A DNA stretch of 64,000 nucleotides from Aliidiomarina indica (GTDB lineage Bacteria; Pseudomonadota; Gammaproteobacteria; Enterobacterales; Alteromonadaceae): contig NZ_JACAVQ010000002.1 in the NCBI RefSeq assembly GCF_015354615.1, positions 62,001 through 126,000 of the forward strand, read 5' to 3'. How positions within the stretch are numbered: position 1 is the first letter of the stretch; every line of letters starts with the position of its first letter. Shown piece by piece: positions 47,784-55,827 of this stretch. Both the position numbers and the translations under genes were made by a program. Under the pieces are notes generated by a model that saw nothing but the letters and a program-made list of their open reading frames with translations, ran no database searches and was not told where the DNA came from.

Positions 47784-48060
47784 GGCTGATTGCACCCTAA
47801 TTTATCGTGAGCTCGAAAGTAGCTTCTTGTTATGTTGCCTTGAATCAATTATTAGTAATTCTTAATATGACTTTAAGTCACGCCATGAATTAGTTTATGT
47901 ATCTTAAAGCAATGATACTAAATGTAAATATTATGCAAAAAATAATAATGTAAAGGTGAGCCACCGCTTCAATCCTATCCACGCTCAAGGCCTTCGGAAC
48001 GTCTTGACCCGCACGCTGTCTGAGTAACATACACCGCCGTTATTGAATGAGAGGTAAACC

Positions 48061-48612
48061 ATGAACATCAAAGCGACGCATTTCTTCGGCATACTCTTGG
48101 GGCTTGTGTTTCTCTTTAGCACGAGTGCAATGGCTGCAACCGTCGAAGTAAATTGGAAAAATCCGGATAAATTCACCGACGTTGAGGCATCTTATGTCAG
48201 TCCTGGCGATGAGTTTATTGAGCTATATTTTGCACGTTTGGAACGGCACTTTCAGCGCCTTGCCACCATGCATTTACCGACTGACTACACCTTAGAGATC
48301 GAAGTCACAGACATTGACCGTGCCGGTCGCGTCGAGGCGCGACCCGGTGCCGAACGTGATAGAGCGCGAGTAGTGATGGGTAATGAAGTACCGGAAATGG
48401 TGTTGAGTTATCGACTCTTGAACTCCGCAGGAGAAGTGGTTTCGTCCGCTCCTGAAGCCACCATTAAAGGCTCGGTGATTCGCACGGAAGGTCGCAGTCG
48501 TTTTCCCATTCTTAATCGCAATGATCGCGGAGCGATTGGGCCGGAAGCGCGCATGATTAATCTGTGGTTTTTAGCGACATTTATTGACCCAGAAGCAAGC
48601 GACGAAGAATAA
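48061..48612 (+). CDS. Exported DUF3016 domain protein
   Basis: The 183-residue protein has a signal peptide (cut after SAMA, residue 25) and the DUF3016 pattern: VEVNWKNPDKFTDVEAS near the N-terminus, LEIEVTDIDRAGRVE in the middle, and a final SRFPILNRNDRGAIGPEARMINLWFLATFI segment of the family's type. The role is unknown; it is presumably periplasmic. It follows an AT-rich 277-bp gap after the divergent csrA and has GAGAGGTAAACC upstream of the ATG. It converges on greB. Confidence 0.82.
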   Translation: MNIKATHFFGILLGLVFLFSTSAMAATVEVNWKNPDKFTDVEASYVSPGDEFIELYFARLERHFQRLATMHLPTDYTLEIEVTDIDRAGRVEARPGAERDRARVVMGNEVPEMVLSYRLLNSAGEVVSSAPEATIKGSVIRTEGRSRFPILNRNDRGAIGPEARMINLWFLATFIDPEASDEE

Positions 48613-48626
48613 CCGCGGGCTGTGAG

Positions 48627-49103
48627 TTACGATGCCGGGTAACGAATACCGGCGACGTACCAAAGTTTGCGCCCCATCGGGGTGATGACTTCACATTCAT
48701 CACCCTCTTCTTTTTTCAATAGAGCCCGAGCCATGGGCGAATCAATCGAGATATAGTCATTACGACCATAGATTTCATCGGGTCCAACAATGCGAAATGT
48801 CTTCTTTGCACCATCAATGTCTTCAATGTCGACCCAGGCGCCAAAAAATACACGGCCCTCTTGCTGTGGGGAATAGGGAACGACTTGCGCATTCTCTATC
48901 CGCTTACGCAGATAACGCACACGACTGTCGATTTGCCGTAAAACGCGTTTATTCTCTTTATAATCTGCATTTTCGCTGCGGTCACCGAGGCTTGCAGCCC
49001 AAGTCACTTTTTTCGTGATCTCCGGTCGATAGGTACGCCACAAGTAATCCAACTCGTCTTTAAGCTTTTGTAGACCTTCAGCGGTAATTAAATTTGTTTT
49101 CAA
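48627..49103 (-). CDS. greB: Transcription elongation factor GreB
   Basis: GreB rescues backtracked RNA polymerase by stimulating transcript cleavage. The 158 residues show the N-terminal coiled-coil with the acidic tip, ASLGDRSENADYKENKRVLRQID (about residues 37-59), and the C-terminal FKBP-like domain ending GRKLWYVAGIRYP. It lies in the tex-greB-ompR-envZ neighbourhood of E. coli. The tip acids Asp41 and Glu44 are present. Confidence 0.97.
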   Translation of the reverse strand: MKTNLITAEGLQKLKDELDYLWRTYRPEITKKVTWAASLGDRSENADYKENKRVLRQIDSRVRYLRKRIENAQVVPYSPQQEGRVFFGAWVDIEDIDGAKKTFRIVGPDEIYGRNDYISIDSPMARALLKKEEGDECEVITPMGRKLWYVAGIRYPAS

Positions 49104-49372
49104 TGTCGATGATAAACCTTCGGCTAATGATTGTGGGTGTTACATAGGCATCCGTGCGAATTTAGTTCAGGCATAAAAACGCATCGGATTTGGTTCAGGT
49201 GGCCGAAAAGATACACCGCTTTTCGCCGCCACTCAAATTAACGTGAAACTAAACTGTTCAATTTTAAAGCAATTTAAATTCACCCAAATGTGTTTCTGCT
49301 CACTATAATTAAGGGTGAAGCCTACTTTATCGTAATAAGTAGGTTTGATTTGTCTATGAGGAGGACGTCGCA

Positions 49373-49594
49373 ATGCGCATGTTACTTTCAGCGCTCGTGG
49401 CAGTATTGCTCATGGGATGTACGTCAGCTGGGAGCTATTCGAGCAATTCACGGTATGTGGTTGACTGGGAAAAAGTCGACCGTATTGAGTCAGCCGCTCG
49501 CGCGCAAGGTGTAGAGGTAGTTTGGGTTCAAGTACCTATGAAGCGGGTAAATAAAGTAGACCCTAAACAAGATGAGGATAATGGCGCTCAATAG
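49373..49594 (+). CDS. Small lipoprotein of unknown function
   Basis: The 73-residue protein starts with a lipoprotein signal peptide and lipobox LLMGC (Cys16). The mature 58 residues begin with Ser-rich sequence, then DWEKVDRIESAARAQGVEVVWVQVPMKRV and an acidic end. A GAGGAG site is 8 bp upstream. I do not recognise a family. It sits upstream of ompR with 130 bp between, which includes a hairpin of unusual orientation. Confidence 0.72.
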   Translation: MRMLLSALVAVLLMGCTSAGSYSSNSRYVVDWEKVDRIESAARAQGVEVVWVQVPMKRVNKVDPKQDEDNGAQ

Positions 49595-49638
49595 CCCAAA
49601 GTTCACTAAGTATTGACTGCAATTATTCTATTTCTCGC

Positions 49639-49679
49639 AAAAAAGCCTGCAGAACAGTTTGCCAAGTTTTCTGCAGGCT
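49639..49679 (-). terminator. Terminator-like hairpin upstream of ompR, facing leftward
   Basis: AGCCTGCAGAA (49644-49654) pairs with TTCTGCAGGCT (49669-49679). The T run needed for termination follows only on the minus strand (A39-A43 here); the plus strand lacks it. No minus-strand gene is upstream, so its role is unclear. Confidence 0.55.
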
Positions 49680-49724
49680 CATACACTGTTTCCGTTATGT
49701 CTAAAAAGGCGGTGAACGGAAATC

Positions 49725-50456
49725 ATGTCTGAATCTGAATTTCGAGTGATTGTAGTTGACGATGATGTGCGTTTGCGCTCATTGCTTGAGCGTTATTTGC
49801 AAGGTCAAAATTTTACCGTAAGAGCGGTAGCGGACAGCGTTCAAATGGATCGCCTGCTCTTGCGTGAAAGCTTCCATCTGATGGTGCTCGACCTCATGCT
49901 TCCGGGTGAGGATGGCATATCCATTTGCCGACGTTTACGTGATTCCGGAAATAACCTGCCCATTATTATGCTCACCGCAAAAGGCAGCGAGATGGATCGG
50001 ATCGTCGGCCTCGAAAACGGTGCCGACGATTATCTTGCCAAGCCATTCAATCCCCGTGAGCTACTCGCCCGCATTCGCGCGGTGCTAAAGCGACAGCAGC
50101 GGGAGGCGCCAGGCGCGCCGAGTCAAAAATCATCTCAGGTTCAGTTTGGCGACTTTACCTTTAATCTCGCCACCCGCGAACTGGTGCGGGGCGATGATGT
50201 GCTCCCCCTGACAAGTGGTGAGTTTGCCGTATTAAAAGCGTTAGTCACGCATCCTCGAGAGCCATTATCTCGCGATAAACTCATGCATTTGGCTCGTGGC
50301 CGCGATTACAGCGCCTTAGAACGCAGTATTGATGTGCAGGTGTCGCGCCTGCGACGCATGATTGAGGCAGAGCCTTCGAGCCCTCGCTATCTGCAAACTG
50401 TCTGGGGATTGGGTTATGTTTTCGTGCCAGACGATCAGGACAGCCCGATGCCATGA
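49725..50456 (+). CDS. ompR: OmpR response regulator
   Basis: OmpR is the osmotic and envelope response regulator paired with EnvZ. The 243 residues have a receiver domain (acidic pair Asp12-Asp13, phospho-acceptor Asp56 in [11 protein letters not shown], Thr near 84, Lys near 106) and a winged-helix DNA-binding domain with [16 protein letters not shown] and [24 protein letters not shown]. The final residues overlap the envZ start by 4 bp, and E. coli has the same order. Confidence 0.96.
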   Translation: MSESEFRVIVVDDDVRLRSLLERYLQGQNFTVRAVADSVQMDRLLLRESFHLMVLDLMLPGEDGISICRRLRDSGNNLPIIMLTAKGSEMDRIVGLENGADDYLAKPFNPRELLARIRAVLKRQQREAPGAPSQKSSQVQFGDFTFNLATRELVRGDDVLPLTSGEFAVLKALVTHPREPLSRDKLMHLARGRDYSALERSIDVQVSRLRRMIEAEPSSPRYLQTVWGLGYVFVPDDQDSPMP

Positions 50457-51763
50457 ATTGGTTTCTTCCCCAAACGGCGTTCGCTCGAACCATGTCGCTT
50501 ATTGCGGCGGTGCTTGTTTTAAATTTAGCGCTGACCTACTTATTGCTCGTTATGTATGTGATTAAGCCTGGGGTGAATCAATTAAGTACCTTGGTTGCCC
50601 GCCATGTCACAGTAGCGCAGTTTATCGATAGGGAAGGGACCGACGGTGGCAAAATACTTTATCGAGAGATCAGCGGCGTTGAGAGTTTTACTCAGGAAGA
50701 AGCGGAACTCGATGGCTTGTTAGGTAGCACCCACTATCAGTTTCTTTCCCAGTTGTTAGATGCGGAACTCGGCGAGCCTGTTGAATTACGACTAGGCAAC
50801 CAAGATAGATTGTACGTGTGGGTGCGCTCAGAGTCGCACCCTGATTGGTTTCGGATTCCTCTAGCGGAACTCGACGACGGCCGTTTCTCGCCGTTGATTT
50901 TATTTCTCGTACTCATTGGGCTTTTTAGTGTGGTAAGCGCCGCTTGGTTTGCGCGATCCCTAAACCGACCGCTACTGCGCTTGCAAGAAGCAGCGGATCG
51001 GCTTGGACATGGTTATCATCCAACGACGTTGCCCGAGCGTGGAGCCTCAGAGCTCGTTGCGGTAACTCGAGCCTTTAACCGTATGGCTCGGAGTATGGGC
51101 CAAATGGAAAGCGATCGCGCTCTGCTGCTGGCGGGTATTTCCCATGATTTACGCACACCGCTCACACGTATTCGACTGGCGGCAGAAATGATGGATGAAG
51201 ATGATCCGTTGGTGGAAGGGATCATTAGCGATATTGAAGATATGAACGGCATTTTATCTCAGTTCTCTGAATTTGCTCGGGCCCGAGAGCGCGCTGGTTT
51301 TGATTTCGTAAATCTAAATGAGCTGGTGCGGGAAGTTGTGTCATCGTCCCAATATTTGAATCCAGATTGGATTCAATTAAACCTGCAAGAGCTCCCCGAT
51401 ACCGAACTTCAGCCGGTTGCGATCAAACGGACCATCGCCAACCTGATTACGAATGCCAAGCGTTACGGCGGAGAGCCGATTGAAATCGCTACCGGCGTGA
51501 GTGCCGATAAGGAATTTATTTGGTTAAGCGTGCGCGATCATGGCAGCGGCATTCCTGTTGAGCGGCTGGATGAAATGTTTGAACCATTTACCCGCGGCAA
51601 TACCGCTCGAAGTGAAGAAGGTTCCGGGTTGGGTCTTGCCATTGTGAAGCGCTTTGCGGAAATGCACCGGGGCTCGGTAAATGCCCGCAACGCTCCTGGT
51701 GGCGGGCTTGAAATTACCATTCGCTTACCACGCTATCCAAATGCTATGGAGCTACACGATTAA
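50453..51763 (+). CDS. envZ: EnvZ osmosensor histidine kinase
   Basis: EnvZ phosphorylates OmpR. The 436-residue protein has two membrane helices (about residues 14-38 and 146-165) enclosing a periplasmic sensor region, then HAMP. The DHp domain contains the phospho-acceptor His231 in [16 protein letters not shown], and the ATP-binding domain has [20 protein letters not shown] and [14 protein letters not shown]. It overlaps ompR by 4 bp and runs 20 bp into the convergent sthA. Confidence 0.95.
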   Translation: MNWFLPQTAFARTMSLIAAVLVLNLALTYLLLVMYVIKPGVNQLSTLVARHVTVAQFIDREGTDGGKILYREISGVESFTQEEAELDGLLGSTHYQFLSQLLDAELGEPVELRLGNQDRLYVWVRSESHPDWFRIPLAELDDGRFSPLILFLVLIGLFSVVSAAWFARSLNRPLLRLQEAADRLGHGYHPTTLPERGASELVAVTRAFNRMARSMGQMESDRALLLAGISHDLRTPLTRIRLAAEMMDEDDPLVEGIISDIEDMNGILSQFSEFARARERAGFDFVNLNELVREVVSSSQYLNPDWIQLNLQELPDTELQPVAIKRTIANLITNAKRYGGEPIEIATGVSADKEFIWLSVRDHGSGIPVERLDEMFEPFTRGNTARSEEGSGLGLAIVKRFAEMHRGSVNARNAPGGGLEITIRLPRYPNAMELHD

Positions 51764-53147
51764 GGCCATTGAGCGCCGCAACCCGGTATGCTTCAGCCAT
51801 GGTGGGGTAATTAAAGGTGGTATTGACGAAGTAATCAATCGTATTACCGCCGTCTTTTTGCTCCATAATCGCTTGTCCGATATGAATAATTTCGGATGCC
51901 CGCTCACCAAAACAATGGATTCCTAAAATCTCTTTGGTGTCGCGATGGAACAAGAGTTTCAGGCTGCCGACCAAGCTATCGGCAATTTGTGCTCGGGCTA
52001 AATGTTTGAATTGAGCTCGGCCCACTTCGTAAGGAACATTCGCCGCAGTGAGTTCCTCTTCGGTTGCGCCTATCGAGGAAATCTCTGGAATCGTATAAAT
52101 TCCGGTGGGAATGTCAGAAACCAATTTGGTTTCACATTCACCGTCAAGCAAGGCAGTTGCGGCAAAGCGCCCTTGATCGTACGCGGCACTGGCGAGGCTT
52201 GGATAACCAATGATGTCGCCGACAGCATAAACATGTTTTACGGTGGTTCGATAATTATCGTCGACTTCCAATTGTCCTCGATAGTTTGGCGTTAAACCTA
52301 TTTTGTCGACGTTCAATTTTTCGATATTGCCGGAGCGGCCATTCGCATACAGCAAACAATCGGCGAAAATTCGCTTACCTGACTTGGTTTCGAGGAGCAC
52401 GCCATCGTCCCGGCCTTCAATTTTTGCATATTCTTCATTATGGCGAATGACTACCCCATTGTTGCGCAAGTGATAGCTTAATGCGTCTGAGAACTCGGTA
52501 TCGAGAAACGACAACAAGCGTTCACGCATATTAATTAAGTCGACTTTACAGGCGAGGCCACGAAAAATACTCGCGTATTCACAACCAATCACACCCGCGC
52601 CAAAAATTATAATGCTTTTCGGATCGTGAGCGAGATTGAGCACGGAATCTGAGTCGTAAATACGCGGGTGGGAGAAATCGACATCGGGCGGGTGATAGGG
52701 CCGAGAGCCGGTCGCAATAACGAAGTTTTTCGCTTGAAAGGTATCTTTCGAGCCATCCGGATGCGTCACTTGAAGGTGATGCTCGTCAATAAATTCGGCA
52801 GTTCCATGAATCACAGTGACATCATTGCGCTCATAAAATGAGCTGCGTAATTTTACCTGCTTGCGAATCACCGAATCCGCATGCTTTAAAATTTCTTTAA
52901 AAGTAAGTCGCCGAGGCAGCGTGCTTTGTGAGAACAGCGGGCTAGAGTTGAACTCGATAAGACGACTCACAGAATGGCGTAACGCTTTCGATGGAATCGT
53001 TCCCCAATGGGTACAGCCGCCGCCTAGTCGCGATTCAGCCTCAATAATGGCCACGCGTTGCCCACGTTTAGCGAGCATCATTGCTGCGCCTTCGCCTCCA
53101 GGGCCAGAGCCTATAACGATACTATCGAACGGGTGTGCTTTTGCCAT
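51744..53147 (-). CDS. sthA: Soluble pyridine nucleotide transhydrogenase
   Basis: SthA moves electrons between NADPH and NAD+ and balances the pools. The 467-residue flavoprotein has the FAD motif [17 protein letters not shown], the NAD(P) motif [13 protein letters not shown] and YANGRSGN. The disulfide site reads [17 protein letters not shown]: Cys45 is present, but the second redox Cys of lipoamide dehydrogenases is replaced by Thr50, which marks SthA. It converges with envZ with a 20-bp overlap. Confidence 0.96.
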   Translation of the reverse strand: MAKAHPFDSIVIGSGPGGEGAAMMLAKRGQRVAIIEAESRLGGGCTHWGTIPSKALRHSVSRLIEFNSSPLFSQSTLPRRLTFKEILKHADSVIRKQVKLRSSFYERNDVTVIHGTAEFIDEHHLQVTHPDGSKDTFQAKNFVIATGSRPYHPPDVDFSHPRIYDSDSVLNLAHDPKSIIIFGAGVIGCEYASIFRGLACKVDLINMRERLLSFLDTEFSDALSYHLRNNGVVIRHNEEYAKIEGRDDGVLLETKSGKRIFADCLLYANGRSGNIEKLNVDKIGLTPNYRGQLEVDDNYRTTVKHVYAVGDIIGYPSLASAAYDQGRFAATALLDGECETKLVSDIPTGIYTIPEISSIGATEEELTAANVPYEVGRAQFKHLARAQIADSLVGSLKLLFHRDTKEILGIHCFGERASEIIHIGQAIMEQKDGGNTIDYFVNTTFNYPTMAEAYRVAALNGLNRVAP

Positions 53148-53233
53148 CTATGTCTCACTTGTTTGCTATGGTAACGATAAGCTTATGATTTCACATTACA
53201 TGCGTCTAGTTTTATGGTCCGTCACGGACTCAT

Positions 53234-53887
53234 CTAGCCTAAAGCAAGTTCACGAAAGTTGCTAATGGCTGGGTGCCGACTGAACTGCTTTTGTGGTTGG
53301 CCACTATCGGGATTGATAATGCCCACGGTATAACGAATTCCGAAGCTGCGGGCACTATCTAAGATATGCTCGCCGTCGTCGATAAACAGGGTGCGCTCGG
53401 GATCAAATGGAAAACGCTGATGCAAGGCGCTCCAGAGTTCTTGATATTCTTTACAGTAGCCAAACTCATGGGTAGAAAACTGAGTCGGACACAAGGTCGC
53501 TAAGTTGGTGATTTCGTTTTTTAGCGCGAGCGCGTCGGGATGGGCATTGGTAATTAAGGCGACTTGTTTCCCTGCGTTTTTTAACTCTCCCAAAAAGGCT
53601 TTCGTATCGGGACGTAACCGAATGAGATCGGTGGTTTCTCGCTTCAGCTCACGTATTGGGAGCTGTAAACGTTGCTGCCAATATTCAAGACAATACCAAT
53701 TCAAGGTGCCTGCTACTTTGGCGAACTCTGTTTGCAGGCGTGCCGCCGCGTCTTCAGCCGAAGTTTGGTGAACTCGCGCGTAGTGAAGATGCAATTGTTC
53801 ATTCCAAAAATGGTTGTCGTAGCGCAAATCCAATAAGGTGCCGTCCATGTCGAGAAGCACAGTATCGATGGTTGTCCAATCTAACAT
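53234..53887 (-). CDS. yrfG: GMP/IMP nucleotidase (HAD family, YrfG)
   Basis: The 217-residue HAD phosphatase contains the nucleophile motif VLLDMDGTLLDLRYDNHFW (Asp13 and Asp15), a middle TNAHPDALALK and the final DDGEHILDSARSFGI. The family member YrfG removes phosphate from GMP and IMP. The ATG at 53887 is preferred to a TTG four codons earlier. It is divergent from nudE, as in E. coli. Confidence 0.9.
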   Translation of the reverse strand: MLDWTTIDTVLLDMDGTLLDLRYDNHFWNEQLHLHYARVHQTSAEDAAARLQTEFAKVAGTLNWYCLEYWQQRLQLPIRELKRETTDLIRLRPDTKAFLGELKNAGKQVALITNAHPDALALKNEITNLATLCPTQFSTHEFGYCKEYQELWSALHQRFPFDPERTLFIDDGEHILDSARSFGIRYTVGIINPDSGQPQKQFSRHPAISNFRELALG

Positions 53888-53953
53888 GGGGTTTTCCAAT
53901 GTTTAGGTTCGTAGTATGGTTAAGGGGTTCTCATCAGCCGCGTTGGTGTATGC

Positions 53954-54556
53954 ATGTCTTCAAAAACGCCTGAAAAGCAAATTCCCACGATTCTTTCGCG
54001 TCAAATTGTAGCGAAAAGTCGACTACTTCGCATTGAGGCTGTCGATCTAAAATTTAGTAATGGCGAGTTGCGCCAATATGAACGTATGCAAGGTTCAGGT
54101 CGGGGCGCAGTGTTGGTGGTGCCCATGCTCGACAACGATACCATGTTGTTAGTGCGTGAGTATGCTGCCGGTTTACACAATTATCAACTCGGCTTTCCGA
54201 AAGGGCTCATTGATCCGGGAGAATCCCCAGAGCAAGCGGCAAACCGCGAGTTAAAGGAAGAGATCGGCTATGGCGCGGGTCAATTTATTGCGATGAAATC
54301 AGTGACCATGGCGCCAGCATTTTTCTCGGCATCCATGCACTTGTACATTGGCCGGAATTTATACCCAGAGGAGCTAGAAGGCGACGAGCCGGAGCCTTTA
54401 GAAATCGTACCTTGGTCGATTCATGACGTTGATGGTCTTTTAGCGCAACCCGATTTCACCGAAGCACGCAGTATTGCGGCGCTTCTTTTGATGCAACGTT
54501 GGCTGCAACAACAAGGCTTAGAGGAGAAATTGCATGCAACTGCAATCCTTGATTGA
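53954..54556 (+). CDS. nudE: ADP compounds hydrolase NudE
   Basis: NudE is a Nudix hydrolase that splits ADP-ribose, NADH and Ap3A. The 200 residues hold the complete Nudix box: GLIDPGESPEQAANRELKEEIGY (about residues 79-101, G-x5-E-x7-REL-x-EE-x-G). The substrate-side motif LGFPKG precedes it. It overlaps cysQ by 23 bp, so the two are translated together. The neighbouring yrfG supports the NudE call. Confidence 0.95.
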   Translation: MSSKTPEKQIPTILSRQIVAKSRLLRIEAVDLKFSNGELRQYERMQGSGRGAVLVVPMLDNDTMLLVREYAAGLHNYQLGFPKGLIDPGESPEQAANRELKEEIGYGAGQFIAMKSVTMAPAFFSASMHLYIGRNLYPEELEGDEPEPLEIVPWSIHDVDGLLAQPDFTEARSIAALLLMQRWLQQQGLEEKLHATAILD

Positions 54557-55355
54557 GCCGCTAAAAGAGATTACCCGAGAAACCTGCGAATTAATTTTAG
54601 GGTTTTACGAAAGCGGTGATTTTGAAGCGCTAGAAAAAGACGATAAAACCCCAGTCACCAGCGTAGATATTGCAGCAAGTGAGTTACTTACCCACCGCTT
54701 ACAGCACTTAACACCGGGCACGCCGGTGTTATCAGAAGAAGCCATCCAACCTTGGAAAAAACGACGGCATTGGCGACGTTATTGGCTGGTTGACCCACTC
54801 GATGGCACCCAGGAGTTTATTTCCGGTAGCGGCGATTTTGCAGTTAGCATAGCACTGGTGGAGGAGGGCGTGCCGACCCTCGGCATGATCGGCTGGCCGA
54901 CGATGGGAAGTGTGTATTATGCCTATCACGGGGGCGGTGCATTTAAAGAGGCGGAAGGGCACATTCAGCGCATGTCGGTGCGCACCTTATCGGATCCTGA
55001 ACATGGGCCCATCACCGTTGCGTTATCGCGGCGCCAACCCGAGTCGCGGGTACTATCACGTTTAGGGACGGATCGACCCATCACGATTTTATATACAGGT
55101 AGCTGTGCCCTGAAGTCTGCGCTTGTTGCAGAAGGCAAGGCCGATGTCTTTTTACGCATTGGACCAACCGGGGAATGGGACACGGGAGCCGCGCAAGTGT
55201 TGGTGCAAGAAGCCGGTGGAGTGCTGCTGAATGAGCACTTTGAACCTCTCACCTATAATCTAACGCAGCACGTGGGGAATCCTAATTTTATTGTGTTAGG
55301 CGACCCAGAAGTGAACTGGACCAAAGTTTTTCCGCGTCCGTTAGACAGTGATTAA
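54534..55355 (+). CDS. cysQ: 3'(2'),5'-bisphosphate nucleotidase
   Basis: CysQ removes the 3' phosphate of PAP (adenosine 3',5'-bisphosphate), a by-product of sulfate assimilation. The 273-residue inositol-monophosphatase-fold enzyme shows the metal-binding WLVDPLDGTQEF and the C-terminal GEWDTGAAQVLVQEAGG. The ATG at 54534 is inside the last codons of nudE but has AGGAGA upstream, and the following residues fit the family well, so the overlap is accepted. Confidence 0.95.
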   Translation: MQLQSLIEPLKEITRETCELILGFYESGDFEALEKDDKTPVTSVDIAASELLTHRLQHLTPGTPVLSEEAIQPWKKRRHWRRYWLVDPLDGTQEFISGSGDFAVSIALVEEGVPTLGMIGWPTMGSVYYAYHGGGAFKEAEGHIQRMSVRTLSDPEHGPITVALSRRQPESRVLSRLGTDRPITILYTGSCALKSALVAEGKADVFLRIGPTGEWDTGAAQVLVQEAGGVLLNEHFEPLTYNLTQHVGNPNFIVLGDPEVNWTKVFPRPLDSD

Positions 55356-55373
55356 ACCCATCCCGAGCCAGTA

Positions 55374-55595
55374 TTACTCGGGAATGTAGTCACGTTTGAG
55401 GACAATGTTCACGGTTTCATGCAGCTCCGAGTAAACAATGATGGCTTCGCCAGCAGAAAGTTGAGCTTTCACGGCGGCCACTTTCTCTTCTAATGCCACT
55501 TCTTCCTCGCCATAATCGGTCCCTTCGCGCAATATAAAGTGTTCAATAAGGGTATCTAATGTATCTTCTTCCAACGATTGCCATGGAATTTCCAC
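55374..55595 (-). CDS. yheU: YheU family protein (UPF0270)
   Basis: The 73-residue protein matches the UPF0270 family closely: [27 protein letters not shown] and [10 protein letters not shown]. The family has no assigned function. In E. coli yheU lies near yheS; here yheS is 3 kb away with the M16 gene between. It converges on cysQ. Confidence 0.95.
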   Translation of the reverse strand: MEIPWQSLEEDTLDTLIEHFILREGTDYGEEEVALEEKVAAVKAQLSAGEAIIVYSELHETVNIVLKRDYIPE

Positions 55596-55773
55596 GCTGA
55601 TGCATTCCTTGTTTAAAAATTTTAAGGGCTACCCCTTCGTTGATCTTTACGCGGGAGTGTAACATTCCGTTACAAATAAATGGATGATAGCGCGTGATAT
55701 CGACAAACTTTGATTGCATCCACGCGCCCACCTCTCAATAATAGCCACAGCTTTTTTGTCGCTGATAATAGAC

Positions 55774-55793
55774 GATAACCGATAGCGGTTATC
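55774..55793. promoter_or_regulatory. Inverted repeat upstream of the M16 peptidase gene
   Basis: GATAACCG and CGGTTATC form a perfect 8-bp inverted repeat around an ATAG centre, 34 bp before the ATG. It could be an operator or an mRNA hairpin; the regulator is unknown. Confidence 0.4.
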
Positions 55794-55827
55794 TTCGGCA
55801 GAACAAATTCAATGGAAGAGGAATACC

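Noticed and set aside
51744-53147. Lipoamide dehydrogenase (lpd) for the SthA gene
   Set aside because: The second cysteine of the CXXXXC redox pair is Thr in this protein, and the [13 protein letters not shown] sequence is specific to SthA.
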